Below are positions 26,908-34,881 of a stretch of 64,000 bases of DNA, one piece after another. The notes under the pieces are model-generated. The model was not told the origin of the DNA and did not search any database. It saw only the letters and a list, made by a program, of their open reading frames with translations. Each line of letters opens with the position of its first letter. Position 1 is the first letter of the stretch. A program made the position numbers and the translations under genes. Source of the DNA: an uncultured Ectothiorhodospiraceae bacterium (lineage in GTDB: Bacteria > Pseudomonadota > Gammaproteobacteria > XJ16 > Halofilaceae); assembly GCA_913055615.1 (NCBI GenBank), contig CAJXKK010000003.1, positions 1-64,000 of the forward strand. The letters are read 5' to 3'.

Positions 26908-27717
26908 ATGGTGGCCAACATCAACGACATTCCGGACATCCAGGGCACTGCCGACACCCGCCGAATCGCGATCGACCAGGTCGGGATCAAGGATATCCGC
27001 TACCCGATTACCGTCCGTGACCGCGCCGGCGAGGCCCTGCCGACGGTGGCGCACGCGACCATGACCGTGCAGTTGCCCGAGCAGTACAAGGGCACGCACA
27101 TGTCGCGCTTCATCGAGATCCTGCACAACCACAAGGAGCCGATCTCCGCCGACACATTCGGCGCTCTGCTGGAATCCATGCTCGTGCGCCTGGAGGCCGA
27201 GGCCGGGCGCATCGTGCTCGCATTCCCGTACTTCGCCCGCAAGGCAGCGCCGGTGACCGGCACCGAGAGCCTGCTCGATTACGAGGTTACCCTGACCGGC
27301 GAGCGCGATCTCAAAGGCGATCGCAGCTTCCATATCGGCGTCCAGATCCCGGTGACGAGCCTCTGCCCCTGCTCCAAGGAGATCTCGGAGTATGGCGCGC
27401 ACAACCAGCGGGCCCACGTCACCGTGAACGCACGTGTCGACGGCCCAATCTGGATCCAGGACATCATCGACCTGGTCGAAGCGGCCGCTTCCTGTCAGCT
27501 CTACGCGATCCTGAAACGCCCGGACGAGAAGTACGTGACCGAGCGTGCCTACGACAACCCGAAGTTCGTCGAGGACATGATCCGGGATATGGCCGGCGCC
27601 CTCGATCGCGAAGACCGGATCCGCGGCTATACGCTACAGGCCGAGAATTTCGAGGCCATCCACAACCACCAGGCGTACGCGATCATCAACCGGGTCAAGG
27701 ACGCCGATCCGGCCTGA
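26908..27717 (+). CDS. folE2: GTP cyclohydrolase FolE2 (type IB)
   Basis: Metal-flexible GTP cyclohydrolase that makes 7,8-dihydroneopterin triphosphate for folate and queuosine. 269 residues, typical length. Hallmarks: DQVGIKDIRYPI near the start, YKGTHMSRF, and SLCPCSKEIS with the metal-binding Cys (near residue 152), then GAHNQRAHV. Elsewhere folE2 is often a Zur-controlled backup for zinc-dependent FolE; I see no Zur-type operator here, and pairing with queD suggests constitutive use. Confidence 0.95.
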   Translation: MVANINDIPDIQGTADTRRIAIDQVGIKDIRYPITVRDRAGEALPTVAHATMTVQLPEQYKGTHMSRFIEILHNHKEPISADTFGALLESMLVRLEAEAGRIVLAFPYFARKAAPVTGTESLLDYEVTLTGERDLKGDRSFHIGVQIPVTSLCPCSKEISEYGAHNQRAHVTVNARVDGPIWIQDIIDLVEAAASCQLYAILKRPDEKYVTERAYDNPKFVEDMIRDMAGALDREDRIRGYTLQAENFEAIHNHQAYAIINRVKDADPA

Positions 27718-27750
27718 CGCACCCGCGTAATCCGCCCGGCACCGCCCGAA

Positions 27751-27770
27751 GCCCCGGCCTGTGCCGGGGC
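27751..27770 (+). terminator. Hairpin after folE2
   Basis: Perfect 8-bp stem GCCCCGGC/GCCGGGGC with loop CTGT, 34 bp downstream of the folE2 stop. No U-tract follows, so it is a probable but weak terminator. Confidence 0.45.
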
Positions 27771-27901
27771 GCACCACTGCGTCCGCCGACTCTCGCCTGT
27801 CGATGGAGAAGGTGTAAGCAGGGCGATCCGGGCAGAAGGGGGCCACACACCCCGGACGACGGACCCCGTACGCCGGTTCCGCGGTCGTGCGGCTGCCGCG
27901 G

Positions 27902-29170
27902 CTACGTACAACCCCACTGCCGCTCGAACGAGGCCGGCGGCTCGCCGAGACGCCCGGCGTGCGCACGCCTTCGTGCACCGCGGGCTTCACGCACCAGGAA
28001 CGACAGGGACTGTTCGCGCGCGAGTCCCTCGATGCGCAGGCGCGGCGTCGCCGGTGTCGGCAGGCCCGCGGCGCGCATCCCGGCATAGCGAGCCCAGACG
28101 GCGTTCTTCTTCGTTACCTGGTGGGGCTGGAAGTCGTCCATCTCGCGGAATGAACTGGTGCGGTCGACAACGATGTCACCGCGCGATACCGCTGCATCGA
28201 ACAGCTCACGGCCACGGGCGGTGCGCACCAGCACGGCGTTGAAGCCGGCATCCTCACCGCTCGGCCCGCCGCCCGGCCAGCAGTCGGCGGCGGCGATGTC
28301 GGCGACCTCACCGATCGCATCCGGGCATATCTTGCAGCGCGGCTGCAGCGCCCAGCCGACCTCGTCGCCCCAAAGGGCGTTGTACTCCTCCTCGTGGGCG
28401 CGCCCGTCGACCGTCTCGGCCCGCAGCGGCCCCGGGTTGCCGTGTCCACGATAACGAAAAAGCCCCAGCTCGGATTCCTTCATGCCAGCATCGTCGAGCA
28501 CGCCCTGGCTTTTGGTGAGATCGGACATGCCGCCGCAGACCAGCGCGAGGCAATAGCGCACGAGTGTGCGCGCGCGCTCGTCGCTACGCATGACGTTGCG
28601 TACGGCCGTGATATCGCAGGGCTTGCCCACCACGGCGAACGGTCGGCCGCGGTCAAGCAAAGCATGGAAATCGTGCAGCGGCGTCGACGGGCCGTAGCGT
28701 GAACTGGCGCCTGCGAGCAGGCTCGCACGGTCGAAGCTGACGCGTGCCTCCGAACGCATGGGGGCTTCGCGCGAAGCGCCCACGTGGAGCACGAACTCCA
28801 CCTCGCCCGTTTCGACCAGGTGTTGACCGAGCGCAGTGAGGATCCCACCCGTAGCGGCCTTATAGCGTACCTCTTCGTCGCCCGCGTGGGCGATGACGAC
28901 CCCGTCCGCGGGTCCCCAGACAGGGTCGAGCTCGGCCTCTGGCGCCGCGCGTGCGGGCTCCGGCCCTTCGACACGGACCCCCGGGCAGACCGCGTTGATC
29001 GCGGCGTTGGTGGACTCGTCGAGCGCTTCGCGGGCGACCGGTCGCAGACGCCCCTCGGGCGTCATTACGAAGCCGATGCGGTCGCCACCCGCAACGCCGT
29101 GACACAGGCCGCAGCCCATGCAGAGGCCAGCTTCGACGATCTCCGGGACGCTAAGAGGCGCTTTTGACAA
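27902..29170 (-). CDS. FrhB-like (coenzyme F420 hydrogenase beta family) iron-sulfur flavoprotein
   Basis: Protein of 422 residues in the FrhB_FdhB family. An N-terminal Fe-S motif CMGCGLC (near residue 17) is followed at a distance by AVCPG. The N domain has ATGGILTALG; the C domain has GKPCDITAVRN and a cluster motif PRCKICPDAIGEVADIAAADCW. Such proteins move electrons between ferredoxin-like partners, flavin and a substrate. The start is TTG with GGAG 8 bp upstream. It lies 42 bp after tmpA on the same strand, so it is probably co-transcribed with it; a role in electron supply to the dioxygenase pathway is only a guess. Confidence 0.8.
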   Translation of the reverse strand: MSKAPLSVPEIVEAGLCMGCGLCHGVAGGDRIGFVMTPEGRLRPVAREALDESTNAAINAVCPGVRVEGPEPARAAPEAELDPVWGPADGVVIAHAGDEEVRYKAATGGILTALGQHLVETGEVEFVLHVGASREAPMRSEARVSFDRASLLAGASSRYGPSTPLHDFHALLDRGRPFAVVGKPCDITAVRNVMRSDERARTLVRYCLALVCGGMSDLTKSQGVLDDAGMKESELGLFRYRGHGNPGPLRAETVDGRAHEEEYNALWGDEVGWALQPRCKICPDAIGEVADIAAADCWPGGGPSGEDAGFNAVLVRTARGRELFDAAVSRGDIVVDRTSSFREMDDFQPHQVTKKNAVWARYAGMRAAGLPTPATPRLRIEGLAREQSLSFLVREARGARRRAHAGRLGEPPASFERQWGCT

Positions 29171-29212
29171 GGCAATGGCTCCGGTGCGGGTGACCGGCTG
29201 TCGGAACCGGAT

Positions 29213-30316
29213 TCATCGACCGCGGCATGTGCGATACAGGCTGCGCGGCCCGTCCAGGTCAATGTAGCAACCCTGCAGGTGGCGGTAGCCCTCGCGCGGA
29301 TCATACGCCGTGCGCCCATGCAGTACGCGGCTGTTGTCGAACATCATCAGTTCACCGGCCGCGAGGCCGAAGCGCTGCTCGAAGCGCGGGTCGGCGAACA
29401 GTTCCCCGAGGCGTCGCCGCGCGCGCTGGAAACGGCGAGTCTTGTCGGCATCCATTACCGGCAGATAATCCAGCCGCGGGCTGTAGTGTACCCCCGTCAT
29501 CCGGCCCGTGGCATCGCGCTGCACGATCGGCCGTCGCTCGATCAGCTCTTCGTGATCATCGACAAAGCGGAAGCGTACCGGGGTAGTCGCGAGCAGCTCC
29601 AGGCCCTCCGGGTCTTCGCGCTCGAGCGTCTCCGCGACTGCGAGGCTGTCGACGAGCGTCGATTCACCGCCGGTGGTCTCGTTGACCAGGCAGTGCAGCA
29701 ACTGGATACCGGGTACCGGCTCGCGATACGGGTTGTCGGTGTGCGCGCCGAGACCCACCGGCCGATAGGCGAGGTCGTTGGAATGCGGCCGCGAATAAAC
29801 CTCGAAGTAACGGCCGAAGTTGGTCTCGCGCGGGTGCCCGAATGTGCGTGCAACCTCGAGGATCCGCTCCGAATCGGTCGGAACGTTGTGGAGCACGATG
29901 AATCCATAGGCGAGAAAGATCCCGACGGCGTGCCGGAGAGCGGTCGGATCCCCCAGGGTCGCCCAGTCCACGCGGACCGAATCCACCGCCAGATCCGCAT
30001 CCCATGCCACGGCCGCGGGGAGACCGTCGGCCGGGTCAAAATCCGGCGCCAGTCCACGCGGATCGTACCGGCCCTCATAACCATCGCTGAACGCCAGTTG
30101 CAGATGCCCCTCGCCGTCCTCATCCGCGGCTGTCAGTTCGAGATCGTCCGGCAGGCGATGCGGATCGAACAGGCGCTGGGCCGTGTCGGGATCGACGTGG
30201 TCCGGGTCCTGGCAACGCTCGCGCAACCAGAGTGCCGGCAGTTCGAACTCGCCCTGCGGGGTCCGCGCCCATACACGCGGTGGTTCGGACTGAACGTGGA
30301 AACGCACGGCCTGCAT
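29213..30316 (-). CDS. tmpA: Fe(II)/2-oxoglutarate dioxygenase, TmpA-type (gamma-butyrobetaine hydroxylase fold)
   Basis: Oxygenase of the BBOX family, 367 residues. It has the N-terminal DUF971-like part (LWLRERCQDPDHVD) and the facial triad H192/D194 (GAHTDNPY) plus H333 (LHGRTAY). Family members hydroxylate gamma-butyrobetaine to carnitine, but an HD-domain TmpB homologue 2.6 kb away makes TmpA more likely: hydroxylation of 2-(trimethylammonio)ethylphosphonate at C1. The ATG at 30316 has GGAG 6 bp before it; the frame also reaches a GTG at 30328. It is divergent from a LysR gene, the usual arrangement for a LysR-controlled target. Confidence 0.75.
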   Translation of the reverse strand: MQAVRFHVQSEPPRVWARTPQGEFELPALWLRERCQDPDHVDPDTAQRLFDPHRLPDDLELTAADEDGEGHLQLAFSDGYEGRYDPRGLAPDFDPADGLPAAVAWDADLAVDSVRVDWATLGDPTALRHAVGIFLAYGFIVLHNVPTDSERILEVARTFGHPRETNFGRYFEVYSRPHSNDLAYRPVGLGAHTDNPYREPVPGIQLLHCLVNETTGGESTLVDSLAVAETLEREDPEGLELLATTPVRFRFVDDHEELIERRPIVQRDATGRMTGVHYSPRLDYLPVMDADKTRRFQRARRRLGELFADPRFEQRFGLAAGELMMFDNSRVLHGRTAYDPREGYRHLQGCYIDLDGPRSLYRTCRGR

Positions 30317-30413
30317 CGTTTTCTCCACTGCGATTTATGTGGGATCGATTATGCGTTGGGCTCCAACTGCCCGTAAACTCGTCATATCGTGATGTAAAAC
30401 ATAATGATTCTTT
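30317..30413. promoter_or_regulatory. Divergent tmpA/lysR promoter region
   Basis: A 97-bp gap between the divergent genes, much richer in A+T than either. It contains ATCGTGATGTAAAACATAATGATT, with ATCGTGAT and partly mirrored ATAATGAT elements that could be a LysR site. No Shine-Dalgarno precedes the lysR ATG, so that transcript may be nearly leaderless. Confidence 0.5.
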
Positions 30414-31322
30414 ATGAATACTGACGATCCGCCACTGAAATGCCTGACCGCGTTCGACGCCACCGTGCGTCTGGAATCGATGACGGCGGCGGCGCGCGAA
30501 CTCGCCACCTCCCAGCCGGCGATCTCGCAGCGGATCCGCCAACTGGAGGACGCCCTCGGGCTGCCCCTGTTCGATCGCACCCAACGCCGCCCCCGGTTGA
30601 CCGCCGATGGCCGTTCGTATCACGAGGAGATCGCTGGCGCGCTGCGGCGAATCCACGGTGCGACCCGACGCCTGCAGGCGCGCGCAAGTGCGCGCAACCG
30701 GGAACTGAGCATCGCCGTGCACTTCGGTTTCGCGCATCTGTGGCTATTGCCCAGGCTGCCCCGGCTTGAGGCGGCATTTCCCGGCACGGAATTCGAGGTG
30801 CTTCCGGTCGATCAGCTCTGGGGTGAGGAAATGGCCGGCGCCGACCTGACGGTCCGTTTCGGGCGCTTCGCGGAACGCGGCGTGCACGAACGCCCCTTGA
30901 TCGCCGAATCCGTATACCCGGTCTGCAGCCCCGCGTTCGCCGCGACGCACGGCATCGAGGGGCAACTCGACCGTGACGCGATCGCCCGCCTGCCGCTGCT
31001 GCACATGGATGATCGCGACCCGCGCTGGCTCGACTGGCCACGCTGGTGCCAACTCGCCGGCCTGAGTGCGCCGCCACGATCGGCACGCTTTCATTACAAC
31101 AACTATCCGCTGCTGCTGAACGCCGCCATCGAGGGCAACGGCCTCGCGCTCGGCTGGCATGGGCTGATCGGTCCGCTGCTGGAAGAAGGCACGCTGGTCG
31201 CGCTGTCGCCGGTGGTCGAGCGCACCGGCCAGGGCTATCTCCTGGGTTCACCGCACGAAGACAGCGCCGTGATCGCACCGATCGTGGATTGGTTCGTGCG
31301 GGAGTGCGGAGGGCGCGCATGA
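30414..31322 (+). CDS. LysR-family transcriptional regulator
   Basis: Activator/repressor of 302 residues. The N-terminal winged helix has FDATVRLESMTAAARELATSQPAISQRIRQLEDALGLPLFDR; the rest is a LysR substrate domain of the GcvA/AmpR-like type (PLLHMDDRDPRWLDWPRW, ALGWHGL). It is divergent from tmpA and is the likely regulator of the phosphonate genes. Sequence resembles regulators of choline-sulfate and betaine genes, but the effector cannot be read. Confidence 0.88.
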   Translation: MNTDDPPLKCLTAFDATVRLESMTAAARELATSQPAISQRIRQLEDALGLPLFDRTQRRPRLTADGRSYHEEIAGALRRIHGATRRLQARASARNRELSIAVHFGFAHLWLLPRLPRLEAAFPGTEFEVLPVDQLWGEEMAGADLTVRFGRFAERGVHERPLIAESVYPVCSPAFAATHGIEGQLDRDAIARLPLLHMDDRDPRWLDWPRWCQLAGLSAPPRSARFHYNNYPLLLNAAIEGNGLALGWHGLIGPLLEEGTLVALSPVVERTGQGYLLGSPHEDSAVIAPIVDWFVRECGGRA

Positions 31323-31365
31323 AGCTTGGAGGCAAAGCGCCGGTCCGACGCATTTACCGGACACC

Positions 31366-31445
31366 GATCGCGAGCAAGCTCGCTGCTACAGGGCACTTTG
31401 CAGCCGGCCGAGAATTTTCCTGTAGGAGCGAGCTTGCTCGCGATC
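31366..31445. repeat. REP-type inverted pair
   Basis: Two 27-bp copies in opposite orientation (31366-31392 and 31419-31445) differ at one base: the core is TGTAGGAGCGAGCTTGCTCGCGATC. The same core recurs at 45963, 46089, 49224 and 49345. This is a bacterial interspersed mosaic element located just after the lysR stop. Confidence 0.85.
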
Positions 31446-31482
31446 ATCCGGTCAGCGCGACATCCGGCCCAGGGACGACCCC

Positions 31483-32211
31483 CTAATCCCGGTAGCCAGG
31501 ACTCTCCTCGTCGAGGATCGCGCGGATTTCGGCGAAGTGGTTTTCGGGGCCGTCAGGGTAGGCCTCCCACTGGTCGCGGGTCAGGCGGGCGGTGGCTGGA
31601 TCCACGCGGCGCAGTTCGCGCCCGGTGGACATCGCCAGCACCTGGGCTTCGCATGCCTTCTCCAGGAAGTAGAGCCGGTCGAAAGCCTCGGCCACGTCAC
31701 GCCCTGCCACCGTCACGCCGTGATTGCCCATGAACAGGACCGGTTTGTCGGCGAGCGCGCGGGCAAGACGCGCACCTTCGTCATCATCCAGCGCCATGCC
31801 GCCAAAGTCCTCGTCCCATGCAACGCGCTCGTAAAAGCGGAGCGCGTTCTGGCTGATCGGCTCCAGATCCACGCCCTGCAGGCAGGTCAGCGCGGTCGCG
31901 TAGGGCATGTGGGTATGGAGCACACAACGCGCCGCCGGCACGCCGCGATGGATCGAGCCGTGGATATGCAGCGCCGTAGGATCCGGTTGACCATCACCCG
32001 CGAGCACTCCCCCTTCCGGGCCGATCTTCAGCAGTTCACTTGCACGCACCCTCGAGAAGTGGCGGCCGCTCGGCTGGATCAGGAAGGGCGCCTCGGGCCC
32101 ATCGCACAGGGCCAGGCTGAAATGATTCGAGACCGCTTCATTCAGGCCAAGCCGCGCCGCCCAGCGGAAGGCGGCGGCGAGATCCTCGCGCGCACGGGTC
32201 TCATCGCCCAT
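31483..32211 (-). CDS. Class II aldolase/adducin-family protein
   Basis: Zinc-dependent aldolase-fold protein, 242 residues. Motifs: NEAVSNHFSLAL, IQPSGRHFSRV, LHIHGSIH, CVLHTHMPYAT (the HTH zinc ligands, near residue 117) and GNHGVTVAG. The family includes fuculose-phosphate aldolase, ribulose-phosphate epimerase and decarboxylases; the substrate here is unknown. The ATG at 32211 lies inside the end of the GntR gene (11-bp overlap), so both belong to one transcript running tmpB-gntR-aldolase. How an aldolase would fit betaine-phosphonate breakdown is not clear. Confidence 0.85.
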   Translation of the reverse strand: MGDETRAREDLAAAFRWAARLGLNEAVSNHFSLALCDGPEAPFLIQPSGRHFSRVRASELLKIGPEGGVLAGDGQPDPTALHIHGSIHRGVPAARCVLHTHMPYATALTCLQGVDLEPISQNALRFYERVAWDEDFGGMALDDDEGARLARALADKPVLFMGNHGVTVAGRDVAEAFDRLYFLEKACEAQVLAMSTGRELRRVDPATARLTRDQWEAYPDGPENHFAEIRAILDEESPGYRD

Positions 32212-32884
32212 CGGTTTGCCCCGCATCGGCGTTACCCGGGGACGCTGACTCCGATAAAAACGTGACATTGGCTTCGGCCAGCCGCCCTGCCCGCTCTGTG
32301 TCGCCGGCACAGATGCTCTCCACCAGTTCACGATGGGACTCGCAGATTTCATGCGAATCGACCGTTCGGTTCGCCAGCGAGATATACGCACGGACCTGGT
32401 TTTCGACGCGCGCGTAGTGCTGCACCAGGCGTTCATTGCCGGACAGGCGGATGATCAGCAGGTGCAGTTCATGATCGCACCGGTTCGCCTCGGCCTGGTC
32501 GTCGGTGCTGGCCGCCGCGGACAGGGCCTCGAAGGCCGCCCGCAGCTGCTCGCGGCCCTCGGTGGTGATCCAGCCGGCCGTCAGGCGTGCGCCGAGCGCT
32601 TCGAGTGCTCCACGCAGCGTGTAGAGTTCCCGCAGATCGTGCTCACTGAAATCGACCACCCGGTAACCGGCGTACGGGACCTGACACACCAGGCCCTCGT
32701 CGACCAGGCGCCGCAGGGCGGCCCGGATCGTGCCGCGGGATAGACCGTAGCGTTCGGCCAAAGCGGTCTCCACCAGTCGCTCCCCGAGGCCGAGATCCCC
32801 GGACACGATCCGCCGCCGCACCAGATCGGTTGCCTGTGCCTCGAGGCTGCGCTTCGTGATCGTATCGACGTCGCCGCTCGTCAT
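32201..32884 (-). CDS. GntR-family regulator (FCD/FadR subfamily)
   Basis: Transcription factor of 227 residues. N-terminal GntR helix-turn-helix: GLGERLVETALAERYGLSRGTIRAALRRLVDEGLV. C-terminal FCD all-helical domain (LYTLRGALEALGARL, CDHELHLLIIRLSGN, SHRELVESICAGD) with metal-binding His candidates. AAGGGAT precedes the ATG at 32884. It lies between tmpB and the aldolase gene in one minus-strand operon. A FadR-type site (TTGTCAACAA) lies before tmpB and is its probable target. Confidence 0.9.
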   Translation of the reverse strand: MTSGDVDTITKRSLEAQATDLVRRRIVSGDLGLGERLVETALAERYGLSRGTIRAALRRLVDEGLVCQVPYAGYRVVDFSEHDLRELYTLRGALEALGARLTAGWITTEGREQLRAAFEALSAAASTDDQAEANRCDHELHLLIIRLSGNERLVQHYARVENQVRAYISLANRTVDSHEICESHRELVESICAGDTERAGRLAEANVTFLSESASPGNADAGQTDGR

Positions 32885-32906
32885 ATCCCTTCGCCTTCTG
32901 GCGCCA

Positions 32907-33503
32907 CTACGCCGCGGAGGCGGCAAGCGCATCGGTGCGGTTCATAACGGCGGGATCGAACGCTTCGCGCGCGAACATCCGACGCACGAGGGGCTCGAAG
33001 TACTCGAGCGGCTGCGTGGGATAATCCGGATCGAAGGCCGCCTGGTCCCAGCGCTCGCAGAAACGCACGCAGGAATCGTAATACGGGTGATCCCTGTAGA
33101 TATCGCGCTCATTTGGATCTTCGCCGAAGTGATGCGCGAAATAGACTTTCTGGAACAGCCCGTGGTGCTGGACCACCCAGGTCACCTCGGGGCGCACATA
33201 GGGCTGGATGATCGACGCGGCATACCGCGAGTGGTTCTCCGGTGCCAGGTCGTCACCGAGGTCGTGCAGCAGTGCACCCAACACCATTTCCTCGTCGGCA
33301 CCGTCGGCCTCGGCCCGGGTGGCGGCCTGCAACGAATGCTCGAGGCGTGTGACCTGGTAACCGCTGAGGGTATCGTCGAGCGCCTTCAGGGCCCCGAGTA
33401 TGCGATCGGGCAGCTCGTCGATGAATTGCTGCTCGAGCCGGCCGAGCAGTTCGTAATCCGCCTTCGTCCCGTCCTTCATCTGGCGGAAACTGACCGTCTC
33501 CAT
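32907..33503 (-). CDS. tmpB: HD-domain mixed-valent diiron oxygenase, TmpB/PhnZ-type
   Basis: 198 residues of the HD superfamily but with oxygenase rather than phosphohydrolase features. TRLEHSLQAATRA, LLHDLGDDLAPENH, QHHGLFQKVYFAHHFG and DHPYYDSC match the TmpB/PhnZ group. Candidate metal ligands are H56, H80, D81 and further His at 113-114 and 124-125. In known TmpB the reaction is oxidative C-P cleavage of 1-hydroxy-2-(trimethylammonio)ethylphosphonate to glycine betaine and phosphate. AGGAGG precedes the ATG. It heads an operon with the GntR and aldolase genes and is divergent from the binding-protein gene. Confidence 0.82.
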   Translation of the reverse strand: METVSFRQMKDGTKADYELLGRLEQQFIDELPDRILGALKALDDTLSGYQVTRLEHSLQAATRAEADGADEEMVLGALLHDLGDDLAPENHSRYAASIIQPYVRPEVTWVVQHHGLFQKVYFAHHFGEDPNERDIYRDHPYYDSCVRFCERWDQAAFDPDYPTQPLEYFEPLVRRMFAREAFDPAVMNRTDALAASAA

Positions 33504-33583
33504 AAAACCTCCTGACTGAAACCTTGAGCGCGAGCAAGTGATGGCCTGATAACGGATAGATCAGCGTAGTGCTTATCGACAAA

Positions 33584-33597
33584 GATTGTCAACAATC
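33584..33597. promoter_or_regulatory. FadR/GntR-type operator before tmpB
   Basis: Palindrome GATTGT-CA-ACAATC between the divergent tmpB and binding-protein genes. Its core TTGTCAACAA fits the TNGTNNACNA consensus of FCD-subfamily GntR regulators. A second half-site pair, CAACTGACTGTTG, follows at about 33599-33611. Confidence 0.65.
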
Positions 33598-33735
33598 AAC
33601 AACTGACTGTTGACACTCGGACGGCACGTACCCAGGGTAAGTGCCTCCGTGGTACGGACAAAGGGCCGCAGCGTGTATCCCTGCGGACACCGCCACGCAC
33701 AACCGATAACGCGAACACCCATGGAGGTGCACCAT

Positions 33736-34716
33736 ATGAAACACTCCCGACTGGCAACGCTCGCGGCCGCCGTGACCCTGTCACTGGGCTCCGCGACCAG
33801 CGCTGCCGAGACCGATCACGATTTCAACTGCGACAGCGTCCATTTCGGCCAGCCGAACTGGACCGGCGTGTCGATCAAGACCGATACCGCCACCTGGATG
33901 CTCGAGCAGATTGGTTATGAAACCGAGACCACGAAGGGGTCGCTGCCGATCGTCTACCAGACGATGGCGGACCGGGAGATCGACGTACTGCTGGCGCAGT
34001 GGATGCCATCCCAGCGTGAGCAGTACCGCGAATTCGGTATCAAAGGCTCGCTGGATATCATCTCACCGAATCTCGTCGGTGGCCGTTACACCGTCGCGGT
34101 ACCCGACTACGTCTATGAGGCGGGCGTGAAGAGCATCGCAGACCTCGATGAGCACAAAGAGAAATTCGGGGGCGAGATCTACGGTATCGAACCGGGCAGC
34201 GGCGGCAACGGCACGATCAAGAAGATGATCGAAGACGACTATGCCGGCCTCGGTGACTGGGAGCTGGTTGCATCGAGCGAACCGGGCATGCTGTCCGAGG
34301 TGAGCAACCGTGAGCGCGACGAGGAATGGATCGCGTTCCTCGGCTGGGCGCCGCACCCGATGAACATCAACCATGACCTGGAATATCTCGCTGGTGGCGA
34401 AGACTACTGGGGGCCGAACAAAGGCGAGGTGATCGTGAACACCGTCACGCCAACCGGTTTCGCCTGGGCCTGCCAGAACGCCGGTCAGTTCCTCGACAAT
34501 TATGACTGGACCGTCGAGGAACAGAGCCTCGCGATGGGGTACGTCAACAACGACGACATGGAACCGCTCGAGGCTGGCAAGAAGGTCATCCGCGAGAACC
34601 CCGAGATGGTCGAGCGCTGGTTCGGCCGGAGCGGGGTCTACCAGACCGGCGGGGTCAAGACCGCCGACGGCGAGAATAACGCCGAAGATGAGGTTACGGA
34701 GGCGCTCGGACTGTAA
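33736..34716 (+). CDS. Glycine betaine/choline-type ABC substrate-binding protein (OpuAC family), orphan
   Basis: Periplasmic binding protein, 326 residues, with a signal peptide (MKHSRLATLAAAVTLSLGSATSAA). OpuAC-type features: VHFGQPNWTGVSIKT, AQWMPSQREQY, GIEPGSGGNG, WIAFLGWAPHPM; the tryptophans are candidates for the aromatic box that holds a trimethylammonium group. GGAGG lies 8 bp before the ATG at 33736. It is divergent from tmpB and shares the GntR-type operator, so its ligand may be the trimethylammonio-phosphonate. No permease or ATPase gene is next to it; a terminator follows. It must borrow a transporter encoded elsewhere. Confidence 0.88.
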   Translation: MKHSRLATLAAAVTLSLGSATSAAETDHDFNCDSVHFGQPNWTGVSIKTDTATWMLEQIGYETETTKGSLPIVYQTMADREIDVLLAQWMPSQREQYREFGIKGSLDIISPNLVGGRYTVAVPDYVYEAGVKSIADLDEHKEKFGGEIYGIEPGSGGNGTIKKMIEDDYAGLGDWELVASSEPGMLSEVSNRERDEEWIAFLGWAPHPMNINHDLEYLAGGEDYWGPNKGEVIVNTVTPTGFAWACQNAGQFLDNYDWTVEEQSLAMGYVNNDDMEPLEAGKKVIRENPEMVERWFGRSGVYQTGGVKTADGENNAEDEVTEALGL

Positions 34717-34743
34717 ATAGCCAACAGTCCAGCCCCATGACCG

Positions 34744-34774
34744 AAAAGCCCCGGCTCTCGCCGGGGCTTTTTTT
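34744..34774 (+). terminator. Rho-independent terminator after the binding-protein gene
   Basis: AAAAGCCCCGGC-TCTC-GCCGGGGCTTTTTTT: a long perfect stem with a 4-base loop followed by seven T residues, 27 bp after the stop. It shows that the binding-protein transcript ends here and is not joined to the EamA gene. Confidence 0.93.
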
Positions 34775-34881
34775 ATTCATGGGGGCTACTGACCCGGACA
34801 GTGGTCCGCCAGAATCGCGGCTTGGCGATCGCCCACGCCCCCCGTACGATGCCGCCCTCCCCCGACCAGAAGGAATCCGCC

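Noticed and set aside
29213-30316. Simple annotation as gamma-butyrobetaine hydroxylase for carnitine synthesis
   Set aside because: No other carnitine-pathway gene is near, while a TmpB-type HD oxygenase is in the same locus, so TmpA is the better call.
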